Source: Aliikangiella maris (lineage in GTDB: Bacteria > Pseudomonadota > Gammaproteobacteria > Enterobacterales > Kangiellaceae). Taken from it: a stretch of 64,000 nucleotides of DNA. The stretch covers positions 1 to 64,000 of the forward strand of contig NZ_JBFDAH010000021.1 of the NCBI RefSeq assembly GCF_040719265.1, given 5' to 3'. Each line of letters opens with the position of its first letter. The stretch's first letter is position 1. Below the pieces are notes generated by a model. That model ran no database searches. It was not told the origin of the DNA and worked only from the letters and a program-made list of their open reading frames with translations. Positions 1 through 6,133 of the stretch are shown here, piece after piece. The position numbers were made by a program, and so were the translations under genes.

Positions 1-111
1 TGATGTTTTTACTGAGTGAGTTGCCAAAGCAGCCCAATGATATCGAGTACTTGATGCCTTGGAATTTTAAGTACCATCAATAGTCAAGCGTGTAATTCGC
101 TGGACGCTTAC
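1..111 (+). mobile_element. Right end of an IS66-family insertion sequence (partial)
   Basis: The window opens inside an insertion sequence. The last 26 residues of a transposase-like reading frame end at 83, and 28 bases later the sequence reads ctggacgcttac, which resembles the terminal inverted repeat of IS66-family elements (reading inward on the other strand: gtaagcgtccag). The element therefore ends at about 111. The left end and most of the transposase lie outside the window, so the 8-bp target duplication typical of this family cannot be tested here. Confidence 0.7.
3..83 (+). CDS. IS66-family transposase TnpC, C-terminal end (partial)
   Basis: This is an open frame entering from the left edge and ending at TAG 81-83. 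The residues SELPKQPNDIEYLMPWNF match the pattern of the short C-terminal element of IS66 transposases, which typically ends in a leucine/proline stretch followed by a (D/I)-E-x-L-x-P-W motif. In IS66 elements this gene is the DDE transposase and lies next to the right inverted repeat, as here. Only 26 residues are visible, so the call rests on this motif plus the adjacent inverted-repeat-like end. Confidence 0.65.
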   Translation: MFLLSELPKQPNDIEYLMPWNFKYHQ

Positions 112-255
112 AAAAAAATTGTATTCCCTTCAGGAAAAACTAAATTATCAGGTAAAGCATCGGTCCGGCCACAATTAACCCATACCACAAATTATGGACA
201 ACCCGCCTCTGATGCTCATTGTAATGTGAATTCGCAGACCAGCTTTAACTTTTAG
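112..255 (+). pseudogene. Truncated reading frame abutting the IS66 end
   Basis: Directly after the insertion-sequence end an open frame with no start codon runs from 112 to TAG 253-255 (47 codons). It reads KIVFPSGKTKLSGKASV and ends in SQTSFNF. Its composition, rich in Ser, Thr, Gly and Asn, looks like the C-terminus of a secreted protein. I do not recognise the family. The simplest reading is the 3' remnant of a gene interrupted by the IS66 element; a chance frame is possible at this length. Confidence 0.35.
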
Positions 256-314
256 ACAGCCGCATAAGCATGGTTTCGTATTACCGATGTAAATTACAGA
301 AAATCAGAACAGAC

Positions 315-749
315 TTAAGCGTTATTATCTGAGTTTGCAGTTTGAGATGTATAAGGTTGTACTGGAGTATTTTCGCTTAAGGGTAAGCGATAAACAAAGA
401 TAGCTGGTGGTATCATTACCGCATATACAACTATTCGAACCCATAGCGGTTCTATCATCAACCCTGAATATAAGCAAGCGAGGGCCATTGTTGAGAGGGC
501 GATAATTTTTGCTTTTTTAGGAATACTTCTGGACTCTTTCCAATGATATAAAATCGGTCCAAACCAGCGATGTGACAACAACCAGGCATGTAAGCATGGT
601 GAAGATTTAGCAAAACAGGCCGCAGCGCCGATTAAAAAAATAGTTGTAGGTAGCCCTGGAACAAATATTCCGACAAAACCAATCATTACCAGTAACAAAC
701 CGGTTAGGATTAAAATGTACTTGATAGCGCCACGCTGATATTTGCTCAA
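315..749 (-). CDS. YbaN-like inner-membrane protein (DUF454 family)
   Basis: A 144-residue inner-membrane protein. The segment ILTGLLLVMIGFVGIFVPGLPTT, followed by FLIGAAACFAKSSP and a WLLSHRWFGPIL stretch, is the characteristic pattern of the DUF454/YbaN family: a hydrophobic hairpin with the GxPxLPTT-like turn, then a conserved F-x-G-P-x-L-x-x-W. Two further hydrophobic segments occupy about residues 80-120, and the tail is hydrophilic. Length is near the family's usual 110-140. Function of the family is unknown. It stands alone, convergent with the IS66 remnant. Confidence 0.8.
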   Translation of the reverse strand: MSKYQRGAIKYILILTGLLLVMIGFVGIFVPGLPTTIFLIGAAACFAKSSPCLHAWLLSHRWFGPILYHWKESRSIPKKAKIIALSTMALACLYSGLMIEPLWVRIVVYAVMIPPAIFVYRLPLSENTPVQPYTSQTANSDNNA

Positions 750-1114
750 AAATCTACCTGCTCAATCTACGATAAAATCCTATTAAGGCCCTTTAGATTT
801 AGTCAAACTTGCGAATATAATCAAGACAAATCTAATAAAATACGAATTAGCTATAAATCTTGCTATTTTAATAGCGAGCTTTATCGATGCCTGATCAGTG
901 TATATCAATCAGAATTAATTACAACTAGTGGAATATAGAAGACTACTATAAATTAAACTTACCAAAAGAGGTAACTTTACCAACTTGATTAAAAGAGTAA
1001 TAAGTATTTTGCAATTTAAAAATTTAGATAAATCGTACAGCTAAGTGGGAGGCTAACTTGGTTAATGCGACTTTATCAATTCGATAGAATTAAAACGAGA
1101 AAAACGGATTATAA
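750..1114. other. Intergenic, no gene seen
   Basis: AT-rich sequence between two minus-strand genes. No RNA gene, convincing terminator or repeat was seen. A plus-strand open frame that begins at 1065 is antisense to the next gene and is not credible. Confidence 0.5.
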
Positions 1115-1552
1115 TCACTCTATTAAACGCTTGAACTCATCCCAGATCCCTAGAGATTCATCAGCAAAAAGATCAATGCCCAATGCTGACTTAATCAGAT
1201 ATAAGACAAGCATGATAAAACCTAATATTGAAATCAATACCAAAAGCGACAATAACAAAAACATCACAAGAGCGATACCTTTCTCTGAATGAGATATTAC
1301 CCTTCGGTTGTGCCCTAAAAGAAATACCATATAAAAACTCCAGGGCAAAAATGGAATAAAGATGGTAGGTCGAAAATCAATACTATGCTTTTTCCAAGCT
1401 TGCCCCTTTAGCGCCTTCTTTATCTCTTCTAATTGCGCAGCAGTAAAGCTATCGGCAACAGGCTTATCTATATCACCTAAAAATCGCTTAAGAACGGGGT
1501 CATCAGCTAGCTCACTTTTTAATTTATCTTGAGTGACTGATTGACGTATCAT
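1115..1552 (-). CDS. Small two-helix membrane protein, function unknown
   Basis: A protein of 145 residues when started at the ATG at 1552, which has GGAG about 7 bases upstream; an in-frame ATG 12 bases earlier has no such signal. A soluble N-terminal region of about 60 residues contains an SFTAAQLEEIKKAL helix and a W-x-x-H-x-x-D-x-R motif. Two hydrophobic segments follow, one at the PFLPWSFYMVFLLG stretch and a longer one around IALVMFLLLSLLVLISILG. This W..H..D.R...Y..L..G.(N)RR layout recurs in small uncharacterised gammaproteobacterial membrane proteins, but no function is known to me. No operon partner. Confidence 0.7.
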   Translation of the reverse strand: MIRQSVTQDKLKSELADDPVLKRFLGDIDKPVADSFTAAQLEEIKKALKGQAWKKHSIDFRPTIFIPFLPWSFYMVFLLGHNRRVISHSEKGIALVMFLLLSLLVLISILGFIMLVLYLIKSALGIDLFADESLGIWDEFKRLIE

Positions 1553-1765
1553 AACAAACTCCATTTAAAGCGGTTTACCTTAAGTGTAGCCAATAGTGTT
1601 AAGGCTTTAAAATTCATTTGATAGAAAACTGTTAATAAATTGCTATGCCTGATATTGTTTTATACGTAGTTGAGATGAAAAATTACAGTTTCTTATTCAT
1701 TATTATTTTTTCTTAGCGCTTCTAATATTCCTCGATAAGTGATATCCGCTCTATTACTCAAGTTT

Positions 1766-1911
1766 TCAGGATAGTATCATCATAACTACAGTAGCTTGAA
1801 ACTGTAAACCATCGATATCAATTAGCGCTACTCCGAAGTTTCCTACTCTTTTTAGTTTACTGGCTAACTGACCACGTAATTTTAAACTTCTATTTAATAG
1901 CGCTTCTCTGG
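1766..1911 (-). pseudogene. Decayed 5' fragment of the deaminase toxin module
   Basis: Positions about 1806-1911 are a diverged copy of the start of the deaminase module at 5294-5794. In the minus frame the remnant reads AREALLNRSLKLRGQLASK and continues through VGNFGVALIDIDGL; the intact module reads IREALLNRSLELRGQLTSK with EGNFGVAQIDIDGL. After this point similarity stops and the frame ends at a TGA (1766-1768). The VPN junction motif is missing; instead the end of the preceding immunity gene (tatagtttgaga) fuses straight into the fragment. It shows that a second copy of this module once sat at the end of the array. Confidence 0.8.
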
Positions 1912-2496
1912 CTATCTCAAACTATATTTACGCTCCAACTCATCCATGTGTTCATAGATACCAGAAAACTTAATTTCGTTAAAAACATCATTTTCTAATA
2001 GCTCTAGTCTCTTGCGCTCTATTGCTTCGTAAGGAATAAAATAATCCCCATCCATATCCTCAATATCGAGTTCATCTAAAGTTAATCGTGAAGATTTAAG
2101 CTTACAAAAAGAAAGTATATTTTTTTTATCATTCGAACTTACCTTATCAGAAGCAAGTAGATAGTCGAAAAAATCCAACCTTAAATATTTCATCAGGAAA
2201 TAAATATCCGTAAAGAAACCATCATTATTTTCGTCAAGAGGGTTAACGGCCCTATTGGAACACTCAAGAATACTAATCCAATCATCTGAGCTCAAATTAT
2301 TCAACAAGTCTTCAGAAGAAAGTAGTAACTCGCTTGTAAACTTACATGAACAATTCTCCATCAAATATACAAATAGCTCTTTGGCATCATATTTTTTTAT
2401 TTCATCACGGAATTGTTCAATAAATTTAATGCCAGCTAAATTAGAGGTTCCGTAACCATCGCGTATTTTTTTAACTAAATCAATCATCAGCTTCAC
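1912..2496 (-). CDS. Candidate immunity protein for the SGHY-motif toxin module
   Basis: A soluble, acidic protein of 194 residues with no signal peptide or membrane segment. It begins 3 bases after the stop of the toxin module at 2500-2940, the arrangement repeated for every toxin/immunity pair in this locus. It appears mostly helical (LFVYLMENCSCKF, IYFLMKYLRLDFFDYLL, EAIERKRLELLEN). I do not recognise an immunity family. The role is inferred from position, size and acidity. Its stop codon region (tatagtttg) matches the module-junction sequence seen at 3976 and 4950. Confidence 0.6.
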   Translation of the reverse strand: MKLMIDLVKKIRDGYGTSNLAGIKFIEQFRDEIKKYDAKELFVYLMENCSCKFTSELLLSSEDLLNNLSSDDWISILECSNRAVNPLDENNDGFFTDIYFLMKYLRLDFFDYLLASDKVSSNDKKNILSFCKLKSSRLTLDELDIEDMDGDYFIPYEAIERKRLELLENDVFNEIKFSGIYEHMDELERKYSLR

Positions 2497-2499
2497 CCT

Positions 2500-2940
2500 C
2501 TAATCCAGTGTTTTATTAACGTCTAATATAGATCGAACAACCCATCCATCATCATCTATTTTAAATCGATAAAGCTGATGCCGAGCACCAGAAACATCCA
2601 ATCCCATATCTCTTAACATATCAGGAACTCTCAATGCTTCTTCTACAGAGGGTTGGTAGTGTCCTGATAGGTTGTCGAGCCTTCTTATTTGCCCCTGACC
2701 ATTCAACCTCATCTGACCTGCCGCTAAAACATCTTCTCCATTAGCTAATGTTGTATGTTTAGAACCAACTACCAATCTACGATCATTTGTAATCACAAAA
2801 TCCAAATCACGAGGAACAACATTTCCTTCTCCGAGTGTAACTTTTCCATTTACTACTTTTACTTCTCCAAATACTTTTCCTTTGGTGCTTAGAGCTTCTC
2901 CAGGAAATTTATTTGATACCAAACCTTTCGAGTTTGGAAC
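2500..2940 (-). CDS. Displaced toxin C-terminal module with SGHY motif
   Basis: An open module starting with VVPNSKGL, which overlaps the end of the upstream immunity gene and has no proper start codon (a TTG at 2920-2922 is the first possible one). The C-terminal half contains a KHTTLANGEDVLAAGQ segment and DNLSGHYQPSVEEALR. The combination H-(S/T)-x(3,4)-G-x-x-V-x-x-AG, then N-x-SGHY-x-P, is a pattern I associate with C-termini of RHS-type polymorphic toxins; I cannot name its activity. It is followed 3 bases later by a candidate immunity gene. As it lacks the delivery part of the effector it is probably silent unless recombined onto the full-length gene. Confidence 0.6.
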   Translation of the reverse strand, partial: VPNSKGLVSNKFPGEALSTKGKVFGEVKVVNGKVTLGEGNVVPRDLDFVITNDRRLVVGSKHTTLANGEDVLAAGQMRLNGQGQIRRLDNLSGHYQPSVEEALRVPDMLRDMGLDVSGARHQLYRFKIDDDGWVVRSILDVNKTLD

Positions 2941-2944
2941 AACA

Positions 2945-3463
2945 CTAGTCTTGCTCTATCCGCTTCTGCACATTAGCTTCAAATTCAAACTCTTTTCTCA
3001 AATTACCCATATTTTGAATCGGAATTGTGAAAGCGCCAACTTTTAGCTCATTTCTCGTAAAATTAACGATTCCTCCACTTTCAAATAAATATATTATTGG
3101 ACCGAACAACCCTTTATATTTATCGTAAATATCAGGATATGAACTGCTAACAACCCCCCAAATTAAATAACTCTTGCAAATCATTCTGATAAAAGGAGAA
3201 ACGTTATCATTAAAAATGTTCTTCAGTTTATCGTCGATATCTTCAGGAACAGTAACATCACTATCAATCACTTCAATAGGATTAAACATCGGTAGATTGG
3301 AAGCAAAATTAAAATCATTTAAAAACTTTGATGCCCTAAAGAGATACTCATTAACAAGCAATGCTTTATTTCTATCTACATTTTTTTCACTCAAAGCATC
3401 CCAATCTATCGAATTGAGACGTTCAAGTGCTACCTGATAATTAAAACTCATATTTGCAAGCAT
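2945..3463 (-). CDS. Candidate immunity protein for the HELGE-motif toxin module
   Basis: A soluble protein of 172 residues with no signal peptide, beginning 3 bases after the stop of the toxin module at 3466-3975. It looks mostly helical in the first two thirds (ALERLNSIDWDALSEKN, LVNEYLFRASKFLNDFN), with a hydrophobic helix around IRMICKSYLIWGVVSSSY and a beta-like tail. No immunity family was recognised. The assignment rests on its position in the alternating toxin/immunity array. Its last codons overlap the VVPN junction of the next module. Confidence 0.55.
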   Translation of the reverse strand: MLANMSFNYQVALERLNSIDWDALSEKNVDRNKALLVNEYLFRASKFLNDFNFASNLPMFNPIEVIDSDVTVPEDIDDKLKNIFNDNVSPFIRMICKSYLIWGVVSSSYPDIYDKYKGLFGPIIYLFESGGIVNFTRNELKVGAFTIPIQNMGNLRKEFEFEANVQKRIEQD

Positions 3464-3465
3464 CC

Positions 3466-3975
3466 TTAAAAATTTTTGTTGAAATAGTCCATAAATCCAT
3501 CAAACGTTCCCCAATTTGGTTGCGCCGGTGCTAAATCATGTGCCCCTGGAGGGGGTGGATTAAACATTTGGAATTCTGGATCCCATGACTGTGGGTTTCT
3601 ATAAGGAATTCCTTGAGCCATAAATTGCCTTTCACCCAATTCATGACCAGCTAATTGCTTAAAATAACTCTGTTGAGATGCAGTAAGTTTAGTCGTTTGT
3701 GCAGTTTCCCATGCAAATGCTATTTCTGGATCAGCTGTAAACCTGGATAACACATAGTTTTCACTGTCAGTGAAGAGCTTATGTTTTCCGAAAAACAAAT
3801 GTTTCTTGAGTGTAGTGACTTCAGAAACCGATAGACCAGTGTTTTGAGCAACTGTTGCCACGTCATCAAAATGGACGTTTCTAATATTCGAATATGAAGC
3901 TTCCGCTAATTCATCAATCTTGCTGAATTCACCAGCGCCTGTATAGAAAGTTTGCTTGTCTGGAACAACTCCAAA
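3466..3975 (-). CDS. Displaced toxin C-terminal module with GHELGE motif
   Basis: The frame opens immediately after the TAG of the preceding immunity gene and starts FGVVPDKQTFYTGAGEF, so the module has no ATG; a GTG at 3859-3861 is the first plausible start. Its C-terminal half carries AGHELGERQFMAQGIPYR, a proline stretch (PPPPGAHDLAP) and a tail rich in aromatic residues (WGTFDGFMDYFNKNF). The H-E-x-G-E cluster plus a later His could form an active or metal site, but it is not HExxH and I cannot assign a family. A candidate immunity gene follows after 2 bases. The junction has VPD rather than VPN. Confidence 0.55.
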   Translation of the reverse strand, partial: FGVVPDKQTFYTGAGEFSKIDELAEASYSNIRNVHFDDVATVAQNTGLSVSEVTTLKKHLFFGKHKLFTDSENYVLSRFTADPEIAFAWETAQTTKLTASQQSYFKQLAGHELGERQFMAQGIPYRNPQSWDPEFQMFNPPPPGAHDLAPAQPNWGTFDGFMDYFNKNF

Positions 3976-4347
3976 CTATATTTTTTTAAACTCCTCAAGT
4001 TCTTGTTCAGTACCCCAATTTCCGAGCGAGTCAAAATGAAACGACTCACCATTCTCTAAACCTATATTCTCAGCAATTCCGTAAAGATCTCCTCGCCAAA
4101 GTAAATCATAAGGAATAACTTCGGTGATAAATACACATTTACTCCCTATCACTTTCTCATTCTTCTTTGACTTTTCTCTTAATTCAAACTCACGCAAGCC
4201 ATTTTCATTTTCTAGCAAAAGAAGAACATATTCCTTACCTTCATCAACTTCTGACCTACTCCAAATAGGTCTACGCTTTGGCCGCTTTCTCATCTGCTCT
4301 TTTTGTTTTAAAAGAAAATCCTTTTGTTCCTGAGTTAATTTATTCAT
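3976..4347 (-). CDS. Candidate immunity protein for the metallopeptidase toxin module
   Basis: A protein of 123 residues beginning 9 bases after the stop of the HExxH module. The N-terminus is a strongly basic helix (EQKDFLLKQKEQMRKRPKRR) and the remainder is acidic with beta-like strands (KEYVLLLLENENGLREFELR, KCVFITEVIPYDLLW). No signal peptide. The family is not recognised; the role is inferred from the toxin/immunity alternation. Its TAG stop lies in the sequence atatagtttgga, shared with the junctions at 4950 and, in decayed form, at 1918-1926. Confidence 0.6.
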   Translation of the reverse strand: MNKLTQEQKDFLLKQKEQMRKRPKRRPIWSRSEVDEGKEYVLLLLENENGLREFELREKSKKNEKVIGSKCVFITEVIPYDLLWRGDLYGIAENIGLENGESFHFDSLGNWGTEQELEEFKKI

Positions 4348-4356
4348 AGCAATACC

Positions 4357-4947
4357 TTAAAACTTTAAACCTGGGAAATATTCCGATGTTCGCCCAGATA
4401 TCCAGCGAAAATGTTCATACCCACCTTTCATATCGGATAATACTTGCCGCATAGCGGTGCGATCGATTGTTACACCTGCAGCACGCATTTCCTCTAAACG
4501 AACTAATGCCTCAGCTCTTCTTGAACCACCAACTCCCAAGGCGTGTATACTTTCATGTAAACCTGTAGATGCTGTCGCCTGCATACTTCCTAGCTCAACA
4601 TCTAACATCTCCCAATATTTTCCGTTTTGAGTATTTTGCATGAATATTTTCCCAAGATTTCCTTTTCGAATACCATATACATCTGGCCCCATGGGAGCAC
4701 CGTCAACGAATCTTAAGAAGATTTTCTGATCATCCAGAGCTTTTAAAGCTACTTGTCCAGCTTCAGTTTTACCAAAATATTCTCTTACAGCCCGATATTC
4801 ATTCGCATTTAAATCACCCCAATGCTTATGAACATAATCACCATCACCTCGGACAATACTGTCTACAAATTTTTGACTTATATTCTTTTTAGGGGGCTGT
4901 AAAATAGAAAGATCAACTTTGTTTGGAACAACAAACGTTGCTCCAAA
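4357..4947 (-). CDS. Displaced toxin module, predicted zinc metallopeptidase (HExxH)
   Basis: The frame opens right after a TAG (4948-4950) and reads FGATFVVPNKVDLSIL, so it is a start-less module of about 196 codons. The C-terminal part contains TGLHESIHALGVGGSRRAEA. HESIH (encoded at 4543-4557) is a textbook HExxH zinc-binding motif, and glutamates further on (RRAEALVRLEE) could supply the third ligand. A protease-type toxin cleaving a target in the recipient cell is the natural inference; the substrate is unknown. The immunity gene follows after 9 bases. An internal ATG at 4690-4692 gives only the last 111 residues, but still includes the motif. Confidence 0.7.
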   Translation of the reverse strand, partial: FGATFVVPNKVDLSILQPPKKNISQKFVDSIVRGDGDYVHKHWGDLNANEYRAVREYFGKTEAGQVALKALDDQKIFLRFVDGAPMGPDVYGIRKGNLGKIFMQNTQNGKYWEMLDVELGSMQATASTGLHESIHALGVGGSRRAEALVRLEEMRAAGVTIDRTAMRQVLSDMKGGYEHFRWISGRTSEYFPGLKF

Positions 4948-4955
4948 CTATACAC

Positions 4956-5291
4956 TTAGTCAAGTAGTGACTTTACCTGCTCTAAATCGGCCTGCAATCG
5001 CTTCTCTTCATTAGTTTCCAGATCATATTTAAAGCTATCAAAAGGTATTTCAGCCAACACAGTTTTCACTCCATTTTGAACATGTTCAAACGAATATCCT
5101 TTTTGATGTAAATATAAGCATATTGCTATATAAAACATGAGCTTTTCCACAGGACTAGATTGAATAATCTCTTTGTAAAAATCACCAAGAAGCCGCATAG
5201 TAGCAGCCACATGATCATCACCTAACTTAAATGAAGCTTGAAAGTCTTCATCAACACTTTCAATTATTTCTTCGTAGCTATACCTATCCAT
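4956..5291 (-). CDS. Predicted Imm3-like immunity protein for the deaminase toxin
   Basis: A protein of 111 residues starting 2 bases after the stop of the deaminase module. The N-terminus YSYEEIIESVDEDFQASF, followed by an all-helical body (AATMRLLGDFYKEIIQ, KLMFYIAICLYLHQKGYSF), resembles the Imm3 family (PF14425), an all-alpha immunity family reported next to deaminase toxins. The family match is from memory of the pattern, not a search. Its position directly behind a deaminase toxin supports it. No secretion signal, as expected for a cytoplasmic antidote. Confidence 0.65.
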   Translation of the reverse strand: MDRYSYEEIIESVDEDFQASFKLGDDHVAATMRLLGDFYKEIIQSSPVEKLMFYIAICLYLHQKGYSFEHVQNGVKTVLAEIPFDSFKYDLETNEEKRLQADLEQVKSLLD

Positions 5292-5293
5292 AA

Positions 5294-5794
5294 TTAATCA
5301 AAATCTCTTGAGAATACATTAAGTTGAACATTGGGGTATCGACTTCTGAAATCTAGAATAACATCACCACAGCTCTGGCACGCAAGTCTCTCAGTAAACA
5401 AATTTACTCTGCCGCTGGCTTGAGTATTGTTGCCTAGTCGAGCAGCTATATCTTCTAATAATTTGAACTCAGTGTCAGCATGACGCAGATAGCCTGCATC
5501 ATCTATATATCCGCTTGAATTTATCTTCTTGGGAATAAATGCCCATTCATCTTGGGGCTTAAGTAAAACAAATCCTTTATCTGCTCCCTTATCGCCAACA
5601 AAGTTAATTTTACTATGTGCTTTTAACTCACTAGGTAAACCATCAATATCAATTTGCGCTACTCCGAAGTTCCCTTCTCTTTTTAGTTTACTGGTTAACT
5701 GACCACGCAATTCTAAGCTTCTATTTAATAGCGCTTCTCTGATTTCAGGATTAGTTGAATTACTCAAGTATCGTGAGTTTGGAACAACACCAAC
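5294..5794 (-). CDS. Displaced toxin module, nucleic-acid deaminase fold (BURPS668_1122-like)
   Basis: The frame follows the TAG of the upstream immunity gene and reads VGVVPNSRY, then a TTG (5765-5767) that could initiate a 157-residue product. Counting from that TTG, the C-terminal deaminase signature is RHADTEFKLLEDIAARLG (about 95-112), then LFTERLACQSCGDVI with Cys130 and Cys133 as zinc ligands, and YPNVQLNVF as the following strand. The order fits the BURPS668_1122 (toxin-deaminase) group of polymorphic-toxin deaminases. The product would deaminate a base in DNA, RNA or a nucleotide; which one cannot be told. A decayed copy of its 5' part lies at 1766-1911. An Imm3-like gene follows. 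Confidence 0.75.
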   Translation of the reverse strand, partial: VGVVPNSRYLSNSTNPEIREALLNRSLELRGQLTSKLKREGNFGVAQIDIDGLPSELKAHSKINFVGDKGADKGFVLLKPQDEWAFIPKKINSSGYIDDAGYLRHADTEFKLLEDIAARLGNNTQASGRVNLFTERLACQSCGDVILDFRSRYPNVQLNVFSRDFD

Positions 5795-6133
5795 CTAGTC
5801 CAATAGGACTTCCTTCATTTTTCTCAAGAAGAACTCTTTATTTGAAGAGATTCTTTCAATTAATAATTCCTCCAAGTCAAACTCGTTTTCGATATCAAAT
5901 TCATTTGAATTGGCTGCCTCCAATGCTTTAGTGACCTCTTCTTTAAGACTTGAATCAAACCCATCGAAATATGGCTTTACATATTTCATTAATGTTGAAG
6001 TTAGTTCCCCCTCATTAGACACATTTGTTCTCGCAATATCTTCGATGGCCTCCGCTTGCAGCGGAGACTCATGAGAGATAGGGTCAAAGATAACTTGAAG
6101 AAAATGTGGCTGATAATTCTTTTTATTCATCAA
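5795..6133 (-). CDS. Candidate immunity protein for the full-length effector
   Basis: A small acidic protein of 112 residues overlapping the effector stop by 4 bases (ATGA), so the two are translationally coupled. It appears all-helical (ISHESPLQAEAIEDIART, SSLKEEVTKALEAANS, LLIERISSNKEFFLRKM) and has no signal peptide. I do not recognise the family. Being coupled to the only complete effector gene in the array, it should be the antidote in current use. Its TAG stop is followed directly by the VGVVPN junction of the first displaced module. Confidence 0.65.
   Translation of the reverse strand: MMNKKNYQPHFLQVIFDPISHESPLQAEAIEDIARTNVSNEGELTSTLMKYVKPYFDGFDSSLKEEVTKALEAANSNEFDIENEFDLEELLIERISSNKEFFLRKMKEVLLD

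Noticed and set aside
1065..1292. Plus-strand 75-codon open frame
   Set aside because: It is antisense to the membrane protein at 1115-1552, rich in Lys/Asn/Ser from AT bias, and has no ribosome binding site.
1740..1765. Short open tail (LSNRADITYRGILEALRKNNNE) downstream of the deaminase remnant as another module fragment
   Set aside because: It shares only LSN and a few residues with module starts and is preceded by stops; too short to support.
3610..3660. GHELGE motif read as a zinc-peptidase site
   Set aside because: The spacing is H-E-x-G-E, not HExxH, and no second His follows at the right distance, so the module was left unassigned.
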